A DNA stretch of 64,000 nt from Lentzea aerocolonigenes (lineage in GTDB: Bacteria > Actinomycetota > Actinomycetes > Mycobacteriales > Pseudonocardiaceae), in contig NZ_JYJG01000076.1 of the NCBI RefSeq assembly GCF_000955955.1, positions 13,959 through 77,958 on the forward strand, given 5' to 3'. Below the pieces are notes generated by a model, which was not told the origin of the DNA, ran no database searches, and worked only from the letters and a program-made list of their open reading frames with translations. The translations under genes were made by a program, and so were the position numbers. Positions within the stretch are counted from its first letter, which is position 1. Every line of letters begins with the position of its first letter. Shown here piece after piece: positions 26,267-34,345 of the stretch.

Positions 26267-27358
26267 TCAGCAGAAGACTTCCGTCAGGAGTTTGTTGAAC
26301 GCGTCGCCGGGGTTGCCGGTGACCGGCGCGCTGGTGGCGTTGAGCTCCAGGCGCTTCTTGCTGTCCGGCGTGGTCAGCATCTGTGACGAGTAGCCGGGGA
26401 TGCCGCCGCTGTGACCCCACACCTTGGTCCCGCAGGGCAGGGTCTCGACCTGCAGACCGAGGCCGTAGCCGGGGCTGACCGCGGTGGTCCTGCTCATCTC
26501 CTGCTGTTGCGCGGGCTTGAGCAGCTTGCCGCCGGCCAGCGCGGTGATGAACGTGTCGAGGTCGCGGGTCGTCGAGATGACCTCACCGGCGGCCCAGGCG
26601 ACCGACGGGTTCAGGCGGGTGATCTCGGACGGCTTGCCCGCCACGGTCCAGTACGCGCGGGCGTGCGGACCGTGGATGTTCGGGTTGTCGCCCGGCAGTT
26701 CGGTGTCCTTGAGGCGCAACGGCTTCAGGATCCGCTGCTCGACCGCCTGCTCGTACGGACTGCCGGTCAGCTTCTCGACGAGCAGGCCCGCGACGATGTA
26801 GTTCGTGTTGGAGTAGCTCCACTTCGTGCCGGGCTCGAAGTCGAGTGGCTTGCTCGTGGACATCGCGAGCATCTCGGCCGGTTCCCAGTGCTTGTAGCGG
26901 ATCTTCTCGAACTCGTCCGGGCTGAGCGGCAACGCGTCGGTGTAGTTGTAGAGGCCGCTGGTGTGCTGCAGGACCTGGCGGACGGTGATGCGGCTGTCGA
27001 TCAGGCCCGGCAGGTAGCGGACCACCGGCGCGTCCAGGTCGACCCTGCCCTCGCCCGCCAGCTGGAGCATCACCGTCGACACGAACGTCTTGGTGATGCT
27101 GCCGACGCGGAACCGTCCGTCAAGTGGCACCGGCTGGTTGCTGTTGAGGTCGGCCTTGCCGGAACGGGCGGTGAAGCGCTGCCGTCCGTCGGTCACTCTC
27201 GCTTGCACGCCAAGGCCTCCCCCGCCCTGCGTGATCTGGTCCAGAGCCTGCTGGACGACCTTGCGATCGACGCTCTGCTCGTCGGCGAGAGCGGTTCCCG
27301 CGGTGGTCAGTGCCAGCAGGCTCGCTGCGGTGATGGTGGCTACCAGTCGAATCCCCAT
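26267..27358 (-). CDS. Secreted SxxK serine hydrolase, copy 2 of 3
   Basis: A 363-residue paralogue of the neighbours. The signal peptide is MGIRLVATITAASLLALTTA up to ALADEQ. Motifs are SITK (Ser87, Lys90), YSNTNY and HSG in WGHSGGIPGY. It shares with both neighbours the LQLAGEG and LLQ/VLQHTSGL segments and a C-terminal Phe-Cys, so all three arose by tandem duplication. The C-terminal Cys together with no other obvious pair is odd for a secreted protein. About 88 nt separate it from copy 3, with a short 7-bp hairpin (27413-27429) that might lower downstream expression (weak). Confidence 0.88.
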   Translation of the reverse strand: MGIRLVATITAASLLALTTAGTALADEQSVDRKVVQQALDQITQGGGGLGVQARVTDGRQRFTARSGKADLNSNQPVPLDGRFRVGSITKTFVSTVMLQLAGEGRVDLDAPVVRYLPGLIDSRITVRQVLQHTSGLYNYTDALPLSPDEFEKIRYKHWEPAEMLAMSTSKPLDFEPGTKWSYSNTNYIVAGLLVEKLTGSPYEQAVEQRILKPLRLKDTELPGDNPNIHGPHARAYWTVAGKPSEITRLNPSVAWAAGEVISTTRDLDTFITALAGGKLLKPAQQQEMSRTTAVSPGYGLGLQVETLPCGTKVWGHSGGIPGYSSQMLTTPDSKKRLELNATSAPVTGNPGDAFNKLLTEVFC

Positions 27359-27446
27359 GCCTCACACCTTGGCGAGGAACGACGATCCGGCGCATCAGCC
27401 TTGAGTCGCACCGAAGCCCTAGGGGCTTCCCTTGGTCCGCTCAGGG

Positions 27447-28541
27447 TCAGCAGAACACCTCGTTGAGGATCGCGTGGTAACCGGCCGTCGGGTCGCCCGT
27501 GCCGAGGCCCGCGGTGGCGGACAGTTCCGCGCGGCGCTCGAGGTCCGGGCTGTAGAACGCGTAGCTGCCGTAACCCGGCACGCTGCCCGTGTGGCCGAGA
27601 ACCGTGGTGCCGCACGGGGTCGGCTGGATGAACAGGCCGAGTCCGTACTGCGGGCTGACCGGCGTGGTCTTCACCAGCTCGGCCTGCTGGGCGGGCTTGA
27701 GCAGCTTGCCGCCGATCAACGCGGTGTAGAAGGTGTCGAGGTCGCGAGGGGTCGTGACGACGTCGCCCACCGCCCAGAACACGGACGGGTTGAAGCGGGT
27801 GGTGTCGGTCGCCTTGCCGTTCACCAGGCCGTACGAGTGCGCGTGCGGGCCGTGGATGTTCGGGTCGTCGCCGGGGAACGTGGTGTCGCCGAGGTGCAAC
27901 GGCCTGAGGACGCGTTGCTGGACCGTGCGCTCGTAGGACTGCTTGGTGATCTTCTCGATGAGCCGGCCGAGGATGACGAAACCGGTGTTGTTGTACTCCC
28001 ACTTGGTGCCCGGCTCGAACTGGAGCGGCTTGCTCGTCGAGATCGCGATGATCTCCTCTGGCGTCCAGTGCTCGTACCGGATCGGTTCGAAGTCCTGCGG
28101 GCTGAAGCCGATGGCGTTGGTGTAGTTGAAGAGACCGCTGGTGTGCTGCATCAGCTGACGGACGGTGATGCGCGAGTCGACCAGGCCGGGCAGATAGCGG
28201 ACGACAGGTGCGTCCAGCTCGACCTTGCCCTCGCCGGCGAGCTGGAGCACGACCGCAGAGGTGAACGACTTGGTGATGCTGCCCGCGCGGAACCGGCCGT
28301 TGACCGGCACCGGGCGCTCATTCCCGAGCTCCGCGGAGCCGGAGCGGGCGGTGAAGCTGTGCCGGCCTTCCGTGACGCGCAGTTGCACGCCCTGGGCCGC
28401 AGTGGCCGTGATCTGGTCCAGGCCCTGCTGGATGACCTTGCGGTCGATCTGCTGGTCGTCGGCGACCGCGGTGCCGGAGAAGACGACACCGGTGAAGAGC
28501 AGGCTGGTCGCGGCGAGCGTGGCGAGCAATCGAATCCCCAT
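27447..28541 (-). CDS. Secreted SxxK serine hydrolase, copy 3 of 3
   Basis: A 364-residue paralogue. Signal MGIRLLATLAATSLLFTGVV to TAVADD. Motifs are SITK (Ser88, Lys91), YNNTGF in place of YSN, and HTG in LGHTGSVPGY. The Tyr-Asn-Asn form is still within the family range. ATG 28541 is chosen as it begins the signal peptide and matches copy 2 (MGIRL); an in-frame start at 28580 lies inside the upstream carboxypeptidase end. Its start is 16 nt after the stop of the M14 carboxypeptidase, so it is second in the operon. The combination with a carboxypeptidase suggests peptide or cell-wall peptide trimming outside the cell (inference). Confidence 0.88.
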   Translation of the reverse strand: MGIRLLATLAATSLLFTGVVFSGTAVADDQQIDRKVIQQGLDQITATAAQGVQLRVTEGRHSFTARSGSAELGNERPVPVNGRFRAGSITKSFTSAVVLQLAGEGKVELDAPVVRYLPGLVDSRITVRQLMQHTSGLFNYTNAIGFSPQDFEPIRYEHWTPEEIIAISTSKPLQFEPGTKWEYNNTGFVILGRLIEKITKQSYERTVQQRVLRPLHLGDTTFPGDDPNIHGPHAHSYGLVNGKATDTTRFNPSVFWAVGDVVTTPRDLDTFYTALIGGKLLKPAQQAELVKTTPVSPQYGLGLFIQPTPCGTTVLGHTGSVPGYGSYAFYSPDLERRAELSATAGLGTGDPTAGYHAILNEVFC

Positions 28542-28557
28542 GACACCCAAGATGCCG

Positions 28558-29835
28558 TCAGTAGGGCTTGTGCGCCGCATTCATGGCCGAAACGAGCATG
28601 GAACGCACTTTCGGCCAATGCGCGTCCTTCTGACACGAGTAGGGCGGCAGGAAGCCGCCGCACGTGCCCGACGAAGCGCCGATCTCCCAGACGAAGCTCG
28701 GCACGCCCAGGTCTTCGTACACCCAGTCGTCCGTGGCACCGGACGCGTTGTAGAGCACCTCACCCGGTTGGCCCGCTTGGAACCCCGACAGCGAGGCCAT
28801 GTCCTGCGCCATCTTGCGGAGAGCGGCGTCGTTGCCCGTCTTCTGCGTGCTCCAGCCCCACGGGAACAGCACGTAGTTGCCGTAGCTGTGCATGGAGATC
28901 ACGGCGCCGGTGGTGTCGGCAGCGGCGGCCGCGGTGTCGCCCGGCGCGCGGGTGTCGCGGTAGAGCTTGCGCCACAACGACTCCAGGGCCTGAGTCTCCA
29001 CCTCGGAGTCAGCGCGCGAGCCCCGGTAGATGTCGCTGCACTTGTTCGCCGACGTGCCGACCTCACCCCAGTGCGAGCCGGCGTTGCGGTTCAGGTCGAC
29101 ACCGCGTGGGCCGGACGAGCAGTCGCCGTGCGCGTTCTTGCGGTGCAGGACGGGCGAGTCACCGCCGGACTCGACGATCTCGACGCCGTCCGGGTTCGCG
29201 ATCGGCACGACCCAGACCTCGAGATCGCCGAGCATCGCGGTGAGGTCGGAGCTGACCAGGTCATCGATGAAGCGCCACGCCATGTCGCCGGTGGTGATCT
29301 CACGCGCGTGGAGCTGTCCCATCACGAACAGGCGCGGTTTCGGCGCGGTCGGCGTCAATGCGCAGTCACCAGAAGTTTTCCGGGTGATGCAGATGGCTTT
29401 CAGGTCATATCCGCCAGAGCCCTGGGTCTTGCGCCAGGAGTCGCCGTAGTCGACGACCGTGGCGAGATCGGGATGGGCCTGAGCGACCTCGTCGAGATGG
29501 GCGATATGAGCGGTGACCGTTCGGTAGCCGCCGTAGTAAGTCGCGTCTCCGAGAGAGCGCGGCGCCCATTGAGATGGAGGCATCGCCGTCTCGACAGAAG
29601 GCCGGAAACCATCCGATCGGAGCTCATCAGCGGTGTGCGCGTCGCCGACGACGAACAGGTCCGCACCATCGCGTTGCTCCAGCACGTCGTAGCCGCTGCC
29701 GAGCAGACGTTGGGCCTCAGCACCGAGAGGAGCGGGCACACGCAGCACGAACGTCGCTTGTGGACCTTCCGCCGGTGCCGGTGCGGGGCTGAGGAGAAGG
29801 CCGAGACAGGCGAGCAGGGCCAGAGCGGTGCGCAT
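28558..29835 (-). CDS. Secreted M14 zinc carboxypeptidase
   Basis: A 425-residue exported metallopeptidase. ATG 29835 starts the signal (MRTALALLACLGLLLSPAPA); an upstream frame start at 29868 is less likely. After a propeptide-like region, the M14 domain carries zinc ligands in HAREI (His, Glu) and the third His in ISMHSYG, the substrate Arg/Asn in LNRN, and the catalytic Glu in FVWEIG. The family (carboxypeptidase T/A) removes C-terminal residues. Several Cys (CSS, KCSDIY, CGGFLPPYSC) suggest disulfides. It is first in a four-gene minus-strand operon of secreted hydrolases and faces a 226-nt promoter region. Confidence 0.92.
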   Translation of the reverse strand: MRTALALLACLGLLLSPAPAPAEGPQATFVLRVPAPLGAEAQRLLGSGYDVLEQRDGADLFVVGDAHTADELRSDGFRPSVETAMPPSQWAPRSLGDATYYGGYRTVTAHIAHLDEVAQAHPDLATVVDYGDSWRKTQGSGGYDLKAICITRKTSGDCALTPTAPKPRLFVMGQLHAREITTGDMAWRFIDDLVSSDLTAMLGDLEVWVVPIANPDGVEIVESGGDSPVLHRKNAHGDCSSGPRGVDLNRNAGSHWGEVGTSANKCSDIYRGSRADSEVETQALESLWRKLYRDTRAPGDTAAAAADTTGAVISMHSYGNYVLFPWGWSTQKTGNDAALRKMAQDMASLSGFQAGQPGEVLYNASGATDDWVYEDLGVPSFVWEIGASSGTCGGFLPPYSCQKDAHWPKVRSMLVSAMNAAHKPY

Positions 29836-30061
29836 GATCGACGATGATGGGCTGTCCGGGTGAGACACGCCAGTTCGTTCGACCGACCGGATGATTACCG
29901 TCCGGTGCTTGGGATCGGGAAACGGGCCACTTGGTGCTCTGTGACGAAAGTCAATAGCATTTCACCCAGCATCGCAGCGGTTATTGTGCTGGCAGGCCGA
30001 AACCGACTCGACAAGCGAGGTCCGCACAAACCCCTTGAGAAGTCGACAGGAGTTCACAGCC

Positions 30062-30178
30062 ATGGATCATCTCTACAACGACGGTGTCGCTGAGATCTCC
30101 TACGACTTCCCCTGGCGCGGTTCTCTCGCGGACGACGACGAGGGGTTGGAGCCGACCATCGTCCGCAGCATGGATTGA
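30062..30178 (+). CDS. 38-residue acidic peptide, possible precursor or signal peptide
   Basis: A short frame (MDHLYNDGVAEISYDFPWRG then SLADDDEGLEPTIVRSMD) begins at ATG 30062 with AGGAG at 30048-30052, an ideal distance of 9 nt. It is acidic (10 Asp/Glu, 2 Arg), lacks Cys and a hydrophobic signal, and has an aromatic patch (SYDFPW). It stops 17 nt before the alpha/beta hydrolase ATG, so the pair is likely co-translated. Size, composition and location resemble RiPP precursors or regulatory peptides, but no cyclase, protease-transporter or radical-SAM gene lies nearby. I do not recognise a family. A longer in-frame start at 29984 has no ribosome-binding site. Confidence 0.55.
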   Translation: MDHLYNDGVAEISYDFPWRGSLADDDEGLEPTIVRSMD

Positions 30179-30195
30179 CCTATCGGGGGTTCCCC

Positions 30196-30960
30196 ATGTC
30201 CGGCCTGTCCACCGTCGTCAAGGGCACCGGCCCTGCCCTGCTGCTCGTGCACGGCGCGGGCGGCAGCGTCCAGGCCAACTACGGCCCGATCCTCGGGACC
30301 CTCACCCAGTACTTCACCGTCATCGCGCCGGATCTGCCGGGCTCCGGCAGCTCACCGAAGGGCGCGGGGCCGCTCGACCTGGAGAAGCTCGCGGACGACC
30401 TCGTGGACGTCGCGGTGCAGGCCGGGCACGAGTCGTTCTTCGTCTGCGGCTACTCGATGGGCTGCGCGGTCGCGGTCACGGCTGCGGTGCGGCACCCCGA
30501 GCGGGTGCGCGGGCTGGTGCTGAGCACGCCGTTCACGAAGATCGACGCCGCCACCCGGGCCAAGATCGACGAGTGGAAGTCGTTGCTGGACGGGTCACGC
30601 GCGGTGCTGTCGCGGTTCATCCTGTCGGTGATGTGCAGCCGGGAGTACCTGGCCCGGCTCACACCCGCGCAGGCAGAGGGCTTCGCCGAGCTGATCGGGG
30701 CGAGCGTGCCGACCGGGTCGCCGGCGCACGTCGACCTGATTCTGAAGATCGACCTGTCCGAGGTGCTGCCGCGGGTGTCGCAGCCGACGCTGGTGATCGG
30801 CGCGTCCGGTGACCAGCTGCTGTCGCGCAACCTCGGCAAGGAGGTGTCGGATCTGATTCCGGGTTCGAAGTACACCGACATCGCGTGCGGGCACGCGATC
30901 GCGCTGGAGTCCGCGATGCCGTGGGCGCGGCTGATCACCGACTATCTGACGTCTGTCTGA
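30196..30960 (+). CDS. Alpha/beta hydrolase
   Basis: A 254-residue cytoplasmic hydrolase. HGAGGS is the oxyanion loop, GYSMG the nucleophile elbow with Ser87, ASGDQLLS holds the acid, and CGHAIALE the catalytic His near the end. The substrate could be an ester, lactone or peptide. ATG 30196 has GGGGG 6 nt upstream; a TTG at 30175 overlapping the peptide gene stop has none. The close arrangement with the 38-residue peptide gene suggests linked expression, and the hydrolase could process that peptide or act in its pathway (speculative). Its last 26 nt overlap the end of the convergent recD2-like gene. Confidence 0.85.
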   Translation: MSGLSTVVKGTGPALLLVHGAGGSVQANYGPILGTLTQYFTVIAPDLPGSGSSPKGAGPLDLEKLADDLVDVAVQAGHESFFVCGYSMGCAVAVTAAVRHPERVRGLVLSTPFTKIDAATRAKIDEWKSLLDGSRAVLSRFILSVMCSREYLARLTPAQAEGFAELIGASVPTGSPAHVDLILKIDLSEVLPRVSQPTLVIGASGDQLLSRNLGKEVSDLIPGSKYTDIACGHAIALESAMPWARLITDYLTSV

Positions 30961-33109
30961 GGCGGTAGGCCAGCGCGGTGTGGCGGCGGCCTGCGCCCAC
31001 CGTGCGGACGGCCTGGCCGATGGCTTTCTTGCTGCCGACGAGAACGACGAGTTTCTTCGCGCGCGTGACGGCGGTGTAGAGCAGGTTGCGCTGCAGCATC
31101 ATCCACGCGCTGGTCGTGATCGGGATGACCACGCACGGGTACTCGCTGCCCTGCGAGCGGTGGATGGTCATGGCGTACGCGTGGCTGAGCTCGTCCAGTT
31201 CGGAGAACTCGTAGTCGACCTCTTCGTCCTCGTCGGTGCGGATCGTGAGCTTCTGCTCGACCGGGTCCAGGGCGATGACGTTGCCCAGGGTGCCGTTGAA
31301 GACGCCGTTTTTGCCCTTGTCGTAGTTGTTGCGGATCTGGGTGACCTTGTCGCCGACCTTGAACACCCTGCCGCCGAACCGTTTCTCGGGCAGGTTCTCG
31401 CGCGACGGCGTCAGAGCTTCTTGCAGGATCGTGTTGAGGGCGCCTGCTCCTGCCGGGCCGCGGTGCATCGGGGCGAGGACCTGGATGTCCTTGCGCGGGT
31501 CGAGCCGGAACTTGCGCGGGATGCGGTTCGCCACGACGTCGACGGTCATCGTGGCGGCTTCCTCGGCCTCGTCGGTGCTGAAGAGGAAGAAGTCCGGTAG
31601 CCCTTGCACCTGCGGGTAGTCGCCGCTGTTGATGCGGTGCGCGTTCGTGACGACGCCGGACTCCTGGGCCTGCCGGAAGATGTGCGTGAGGCGGACGTTC
31701 GGAATCGGGCTTCCTTGCGCCAGCACGTCTCTGAGCACCTCGCCCGCCCCGACTGACGGCAGCTGGTCGACGTCGCCGACGAGCAGCAGGTACGCACCGG
31801 GCGGGACGGCCTTCACGAGTTTGTTGGCCAGCAACAGGTCCAGCATCGAGGCCTCGTCGACCACCACGAGGTCGGCGTCGAGCGGGTGGTCGCGGTCGTA
31901 CGCCGCGTCGCCGCCGGGCCTGAGTTCGAGGAGCCGGTGAACGGTGCGGGCTTCGTGGCCGGTCAGCTCGCTGAGGCGCTTGGCGGCACGCCCGGTGGGC
32001 GCGGCCAGGACGATCTTCGCCTGCTTGGCCTGGGCCAGGCGGACGATCGAGCGCACGGTGAAGCTCTTGCCGCAGCCCGGGCCGCCGGTCAGCACGGCGA
32101 CCTTCTGCGTGAGTGCCAGCTTCACCGCTTCTGCCTGGTGCTGTTCGAGTTCCGTGCCGAGCCAGGCGAACGCCTTGTCCCAGTTGACGTTCGCGAAGCC
32201 GGGCATGCGGTCGTCGTCGCTGTGCAGCAGGCGTTTGAGCTGCGCGGCCAGCGAGATCTCGGCGCGGTGGAACGGGATCAGGTAGACGGCGACCTCGTCG
32301 TCCGGGAACTCCTCGCGAACGACGCCCTCCTCCTCGACGAGCTCTGCCAGGCAGTCGATCACCAGGCCCGCGTCGACCTGGAGGATCTTGATGGCGTCCG
32401 CGATGAGGGACTGTTCCGGCAGGTAGCAGTTGCCGTCCGTGGTGGCCTCGGACAGCGTGAACTGCAGGCCGGCCTTGACGCGTTGCGGGCTGTCGTGCGG
32501 GATGCCGACGGCTTTCGCGATGACGTCCGCAGTCTTGAAGCCGATGCCCCAGACGTCGTTCGCCAGGCGGTACGGCTCTTCCTTGACGACCTCGATGGCC
32601 TTGTCCGTGTACTGCTTGTAGATCCGCACGGCCAGCGACGTGGAGACGCCGACGCCCTGTAGGAAGATCATGACTTCCTTGATGGCCTTCTGCTCTTCCC
32701 ACGCCGCCGCGATGGCCTTGGTGCGCTTGGGACCGAGCTTCGGGACCTCGATGAGGCGTTCCGGCTCGTGCTCGATGACGTCCAGCGCGCCGACGCCGAA
32801 GTGGGTGACGATCTTGTCCGCGAGCACCGGGCCGATGCCCTTGATCAGGCCGGAGCCGAGGTAGCGGCGGATGCCCTGGATGGTCGCGGGCAGGATCGTC
32901 GTGTAGTCGTCGACGTGGAACTGCTTGCCGTACTGCGGGTGCGAGCCCCAGTGACCGCGCATCCTGATCGACTCGCCCGGCTGGGCGCCGAGCAACGCGC
33001 CGACGACCGTGACCAGGTCACCGCGGCCGGTGTCGACCTTCGCGACGGTGTAGCCGTTGTCCTCGTTGGCGTAGGTGATCCTCTCCAGGACCGCTTCGAG
33101 GACGTTCAT
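30935..33109 (-). CDS. recD2: RecD2-type ATP-dependent DNA helicase
   Basis: A 724-residue SF1B helicase. The N-terminal part contains an OB-like segment and helix-hairpin-helix repeats (IKGIGPVLADKIV, VPKLGPKRTKAI), as in RecD2 of Deinococcus and Bacillus. Helicase motifs follow: Walker A LTGGPGCGKSFTV, Walker B VVVDEASMLD, motif III GDVDQLPSVGAG, and the C-terminal IHRSQGSEYPCVVIP. RecD2 acts without RecBC in replication-fork or repair work with 5'-3' polarity. The start (ATG 33109) overlaps the previous gene's stop by 4 nt. Length matches the family (about 720-760). Confidence 0.93.
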   Translation of the reverse strand: MNVLEAVLERITYANEDNGYTVAKVDTGRGDLVTVVGALLGAQPGESIRMRGHWGSHPQYGKQFHVDDYTTILPATIQGIRRYLGSGLIKGIGPVLADKIVTHFGVGALDVIEHEPERLIEVPKLGPKRTKAIAAAWEEQKAIKEVMIFLQGVGVSTSLAVRIYKQYTDKAIEVVKEEPYRLANDVWGIGFKTADVIAKAVGIPHDSPQRVKAGLQFTLSEATTDGNCYLPEQSLIADAIKILQVDAGLVIDCLAELVEEEGVVREEFPDDEVAVYLIPFHRAEISLAAQLKRLLHSDDDRMPGFANVNWDKAFAWLGTELEQHQAEAVKLALTQKVAVLTGGPGCGKSFTVRSIVRLAQAKQAKIVLAAPTGRAAKRLSELTGHEARTVHRLLELRPGGDAAYDRDHPLDADLVVVDEASMLDLLLANKLVKAVPPGAYLLLVGDVDQLPSVGAGEVLRDVLAQGSPIPNVRLTHIFRQAQESGVVTNAHRINSGDYPQVQGLPDFFLFSTDEAEEAATMTVDVVANRIPRKFRLDPRKDIQVLAPMHRGPAGAGALNTILQEALTPSRENLPEKRFGGRVFKVGDKVTQIRNNYDKGKNGVFNGTLGNVIALDPVEQKLTIRTDEDEEVDYEFSELDELSHAYAMTIHRSQGSEYPCVVIPITTSAWMMLQRNLLYTAVTRAKKLVVLVGSKKAIGQAVRTVGAGRRHTALAYRLRQTSDSR

Positions 33110-33510
33110 GGGCCGAACTTACAGAACGCCTCCACCAGGGCGCGGCGGGCGTCGCGCGGGTCAGCGAAAGAAGCGCAGGTCGTCTCGGCGATCATCGTGA
33201 CGTGCGCCGGGCCCGTGACCAGGGTGATCCTGGGGACGGCGCTCTCCGCGAACGCGTGCAGCAGCGCGCCGCCGTGCACTTCCCCGCCGGGTTGCGGTGA
33301 GCCGGCGATGGCGATGAGCGGGATGCCGAACGCGTCGCACATGCGCACGAACCGCGCGCCCTGCTCCGCCGTGGCCGCGTCGAGCGGGCCGGACTCCTCG
33401 ACTACGCCGACCGTGCGGCCGTCGAGCCTGCCCAGGCTGGCCTTGAGGGAGTGGCTGCTGCCGAGCAGCAGCGGGGCGGCGTCGAGGAGCTGCGAGGTGA
33501 GCCCGTCCAT
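33106..33510 (-). CDS. Short carboxyltransferase-like protein
   Basis: A 134-residue protein that resembles the C-terminal lobe of acyl-CoA carboxylase beta subunits: LDAATAEQGARFVRMCDAFGIPLI, shown in part as ARFVRMCDAFGIPL, then a shortened loop (SPQPGGEVHGG) in place of VPGFLPGxxQExGGIIRHG, and LLHAFAESAVPRITLVT. The full family is over 500 residues, so most of the fold and the biotin site are missing. It may be a reduced regulatory protein or a decayed remnant, although the frame is intact and translationally coupled to recD2 (ATGA overlap). A catalytic role in carboxylation is unlikely. The coupling is unexpected given the functions. Confidence 0.65.
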   Translation of the reverse strand: MDGLTSQLLDAAPLLLGSSHSLKASLGRLDGRTVGVVEESGPLDAATAEQGARFVRMCDAFGIPLIAIAGSPQPGGEVHGGALLHAFAESAVPRITLVTGPAHVTMIAETTCASFADPRDARRALVEAFCKFGP

Positions 33511-33565
33511 GTTCGGAGCCTAATTAAATGGTTCGCCTTGTTAACAGTGCGTGCGCTCCTGGTTT

Positions 33566-33583
33566 CGGTAACCGAGCGGTAAC
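33566..33583 (+). promoter_or_regulatory. CGGTAAC direct repeat, candidate response-regulator box
   Basis: CGGTAAC occurs at 33566-33572 and 33577-33583, with an 11-nt period. OmpR/PhoB-type regulators typically bind direct repeats spaced by about one helical turn. It lies 73-90 nt before the response regulator start, so autoregulation is possible. Confidence 0.35.
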
Positions 33584-33655
33584 TGATCGATCTCTGCACA
33601 CGATCTTCACAACTTGTCCCGGCGTCCTCCACTTCCTCCCCATAAAGTCGCCGCC

Positions 33656-34345
33656 ATGACAGGTCAGCGCCGGGTGCTCGTCGTGGAGGACGACATCACG
33701 ATCGCCGAGTCCGTGGCCGCCCGGCTGCGGGCCGAGGGGTTCGTGGTGTCGGTGGCTCATGACGGGCCGTCCGGGGTGGCTCAGGCCGCCACTTTCGTGC
33801 CTGACCTGGTGGTTCTGGACGTGATGCTGCCGGGGTTCGACGGGCTCGAGGTGTGCCGGCGGATCCAGGCGTCGCGTTCGGTGCCGGTGCTGATGCTGAC
33901 CGCGCGGGGGGACGAGACCGATCTGCTGGTCGGGCTCGCCGTGGGGGCGGACGACTACCTGACGAAGCCGTTCTCGATGCGGGAACTGGCGGCTCGGGTG
34001 CACGTGCTGCTGCGTCGCGTGTCACGGGCAGTGGCTTCTCGGTCGTTGGAGCTCGGGGATCTGGTGATCGACCTGGCGGCGCGGCGGGTGTCGCGGTCGG
34101 GCGTCGAGGCTCATCTGACGCCCACCGAGTACGACCTGCTGGTGTTCCTGGCCGAGCGGCCGTCCGCCGTGCAGGCCAGGGAGCGGTTGCTGGCGGAGGC
34201 GTGCGGGTGGCACGAGGGGGCTTCGTCGCGGACGGTCGACAGTCACGTGAAGGCTCTTCGCCGCAAGCTCGGGCCCGACCTGATCCGGACCGTGCACGGG
34301 GTGGGGTACGCGCTGGAGGTTCCCCAGAAGAAGGTGTCTCAGTGA
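33656..34345 (+). CDS. OmpR/PhoB-type response regulator
   Basis: A 229-residue regulator. The receiver has the acidic pair VVEDD, the phosphoacceptor in LVVLDVMLPGFDG, the Thr in MLTARGDE and the Lys in DDYLTKPF. The C-terminal winged helix (LTPTEYDLLVFLAE, SRTVDSHVKALRRKLG, IRTVHGVGYALE) is a typical Trans_reg_C domain. ATG 33656 is chosen because the receiver begins immediately after; a frame start at 33614 adds an unlikely basic tail. It overlaps the kinase gene by 4 nt, so both are made together. A direct repeat upstream may be its own target. Confidence 0.93.
   Translation: MTGQRRVLVVEDDITIAESVAARLRAEGFVVSVAHDGPSGVAQAATFVPDLVVLDVMLPGFDGLEVCRRIQASRSVPVLMLTARGDETDLLVGLAVGADDYLTKPFSMRELAARVHVLLRRVSRAVASRSLELGDLVIDLAARRVSRSGVEAHLTPTEYDLLVFLAERPSAVQARERLLAEACGWHEGASSRTVDSHVKALRRKLGPDLIRTVHGVGYALEVPQKKVSQ

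Noticed and set aside
27413..27429. A hairpin between serine hydrolase copies 2 and 3 as a terminator
   Set aside because: The stem is only 7 bp with no T-tract on the minus strand; it may at most weaken downstream transcription, so it is only mentioned under copy 2.
25197..28541. Three serine hydrolases as beta-lactamase resistance genes
   Set aside because: The SxxK, YxN and HxG motifs fit the broad S12 family; nothing specific to class C beta-lactamases can be claimed from sequence alone.
30062..30178. A lasso-peptide or lanthipeptide precursor
   Set aside because: There is no Cys, no Ser/Thr-rich core and no B, C, LanB/C/M or YcaO-type enzyme nearby. The peptide is kept as a candidate without a class.
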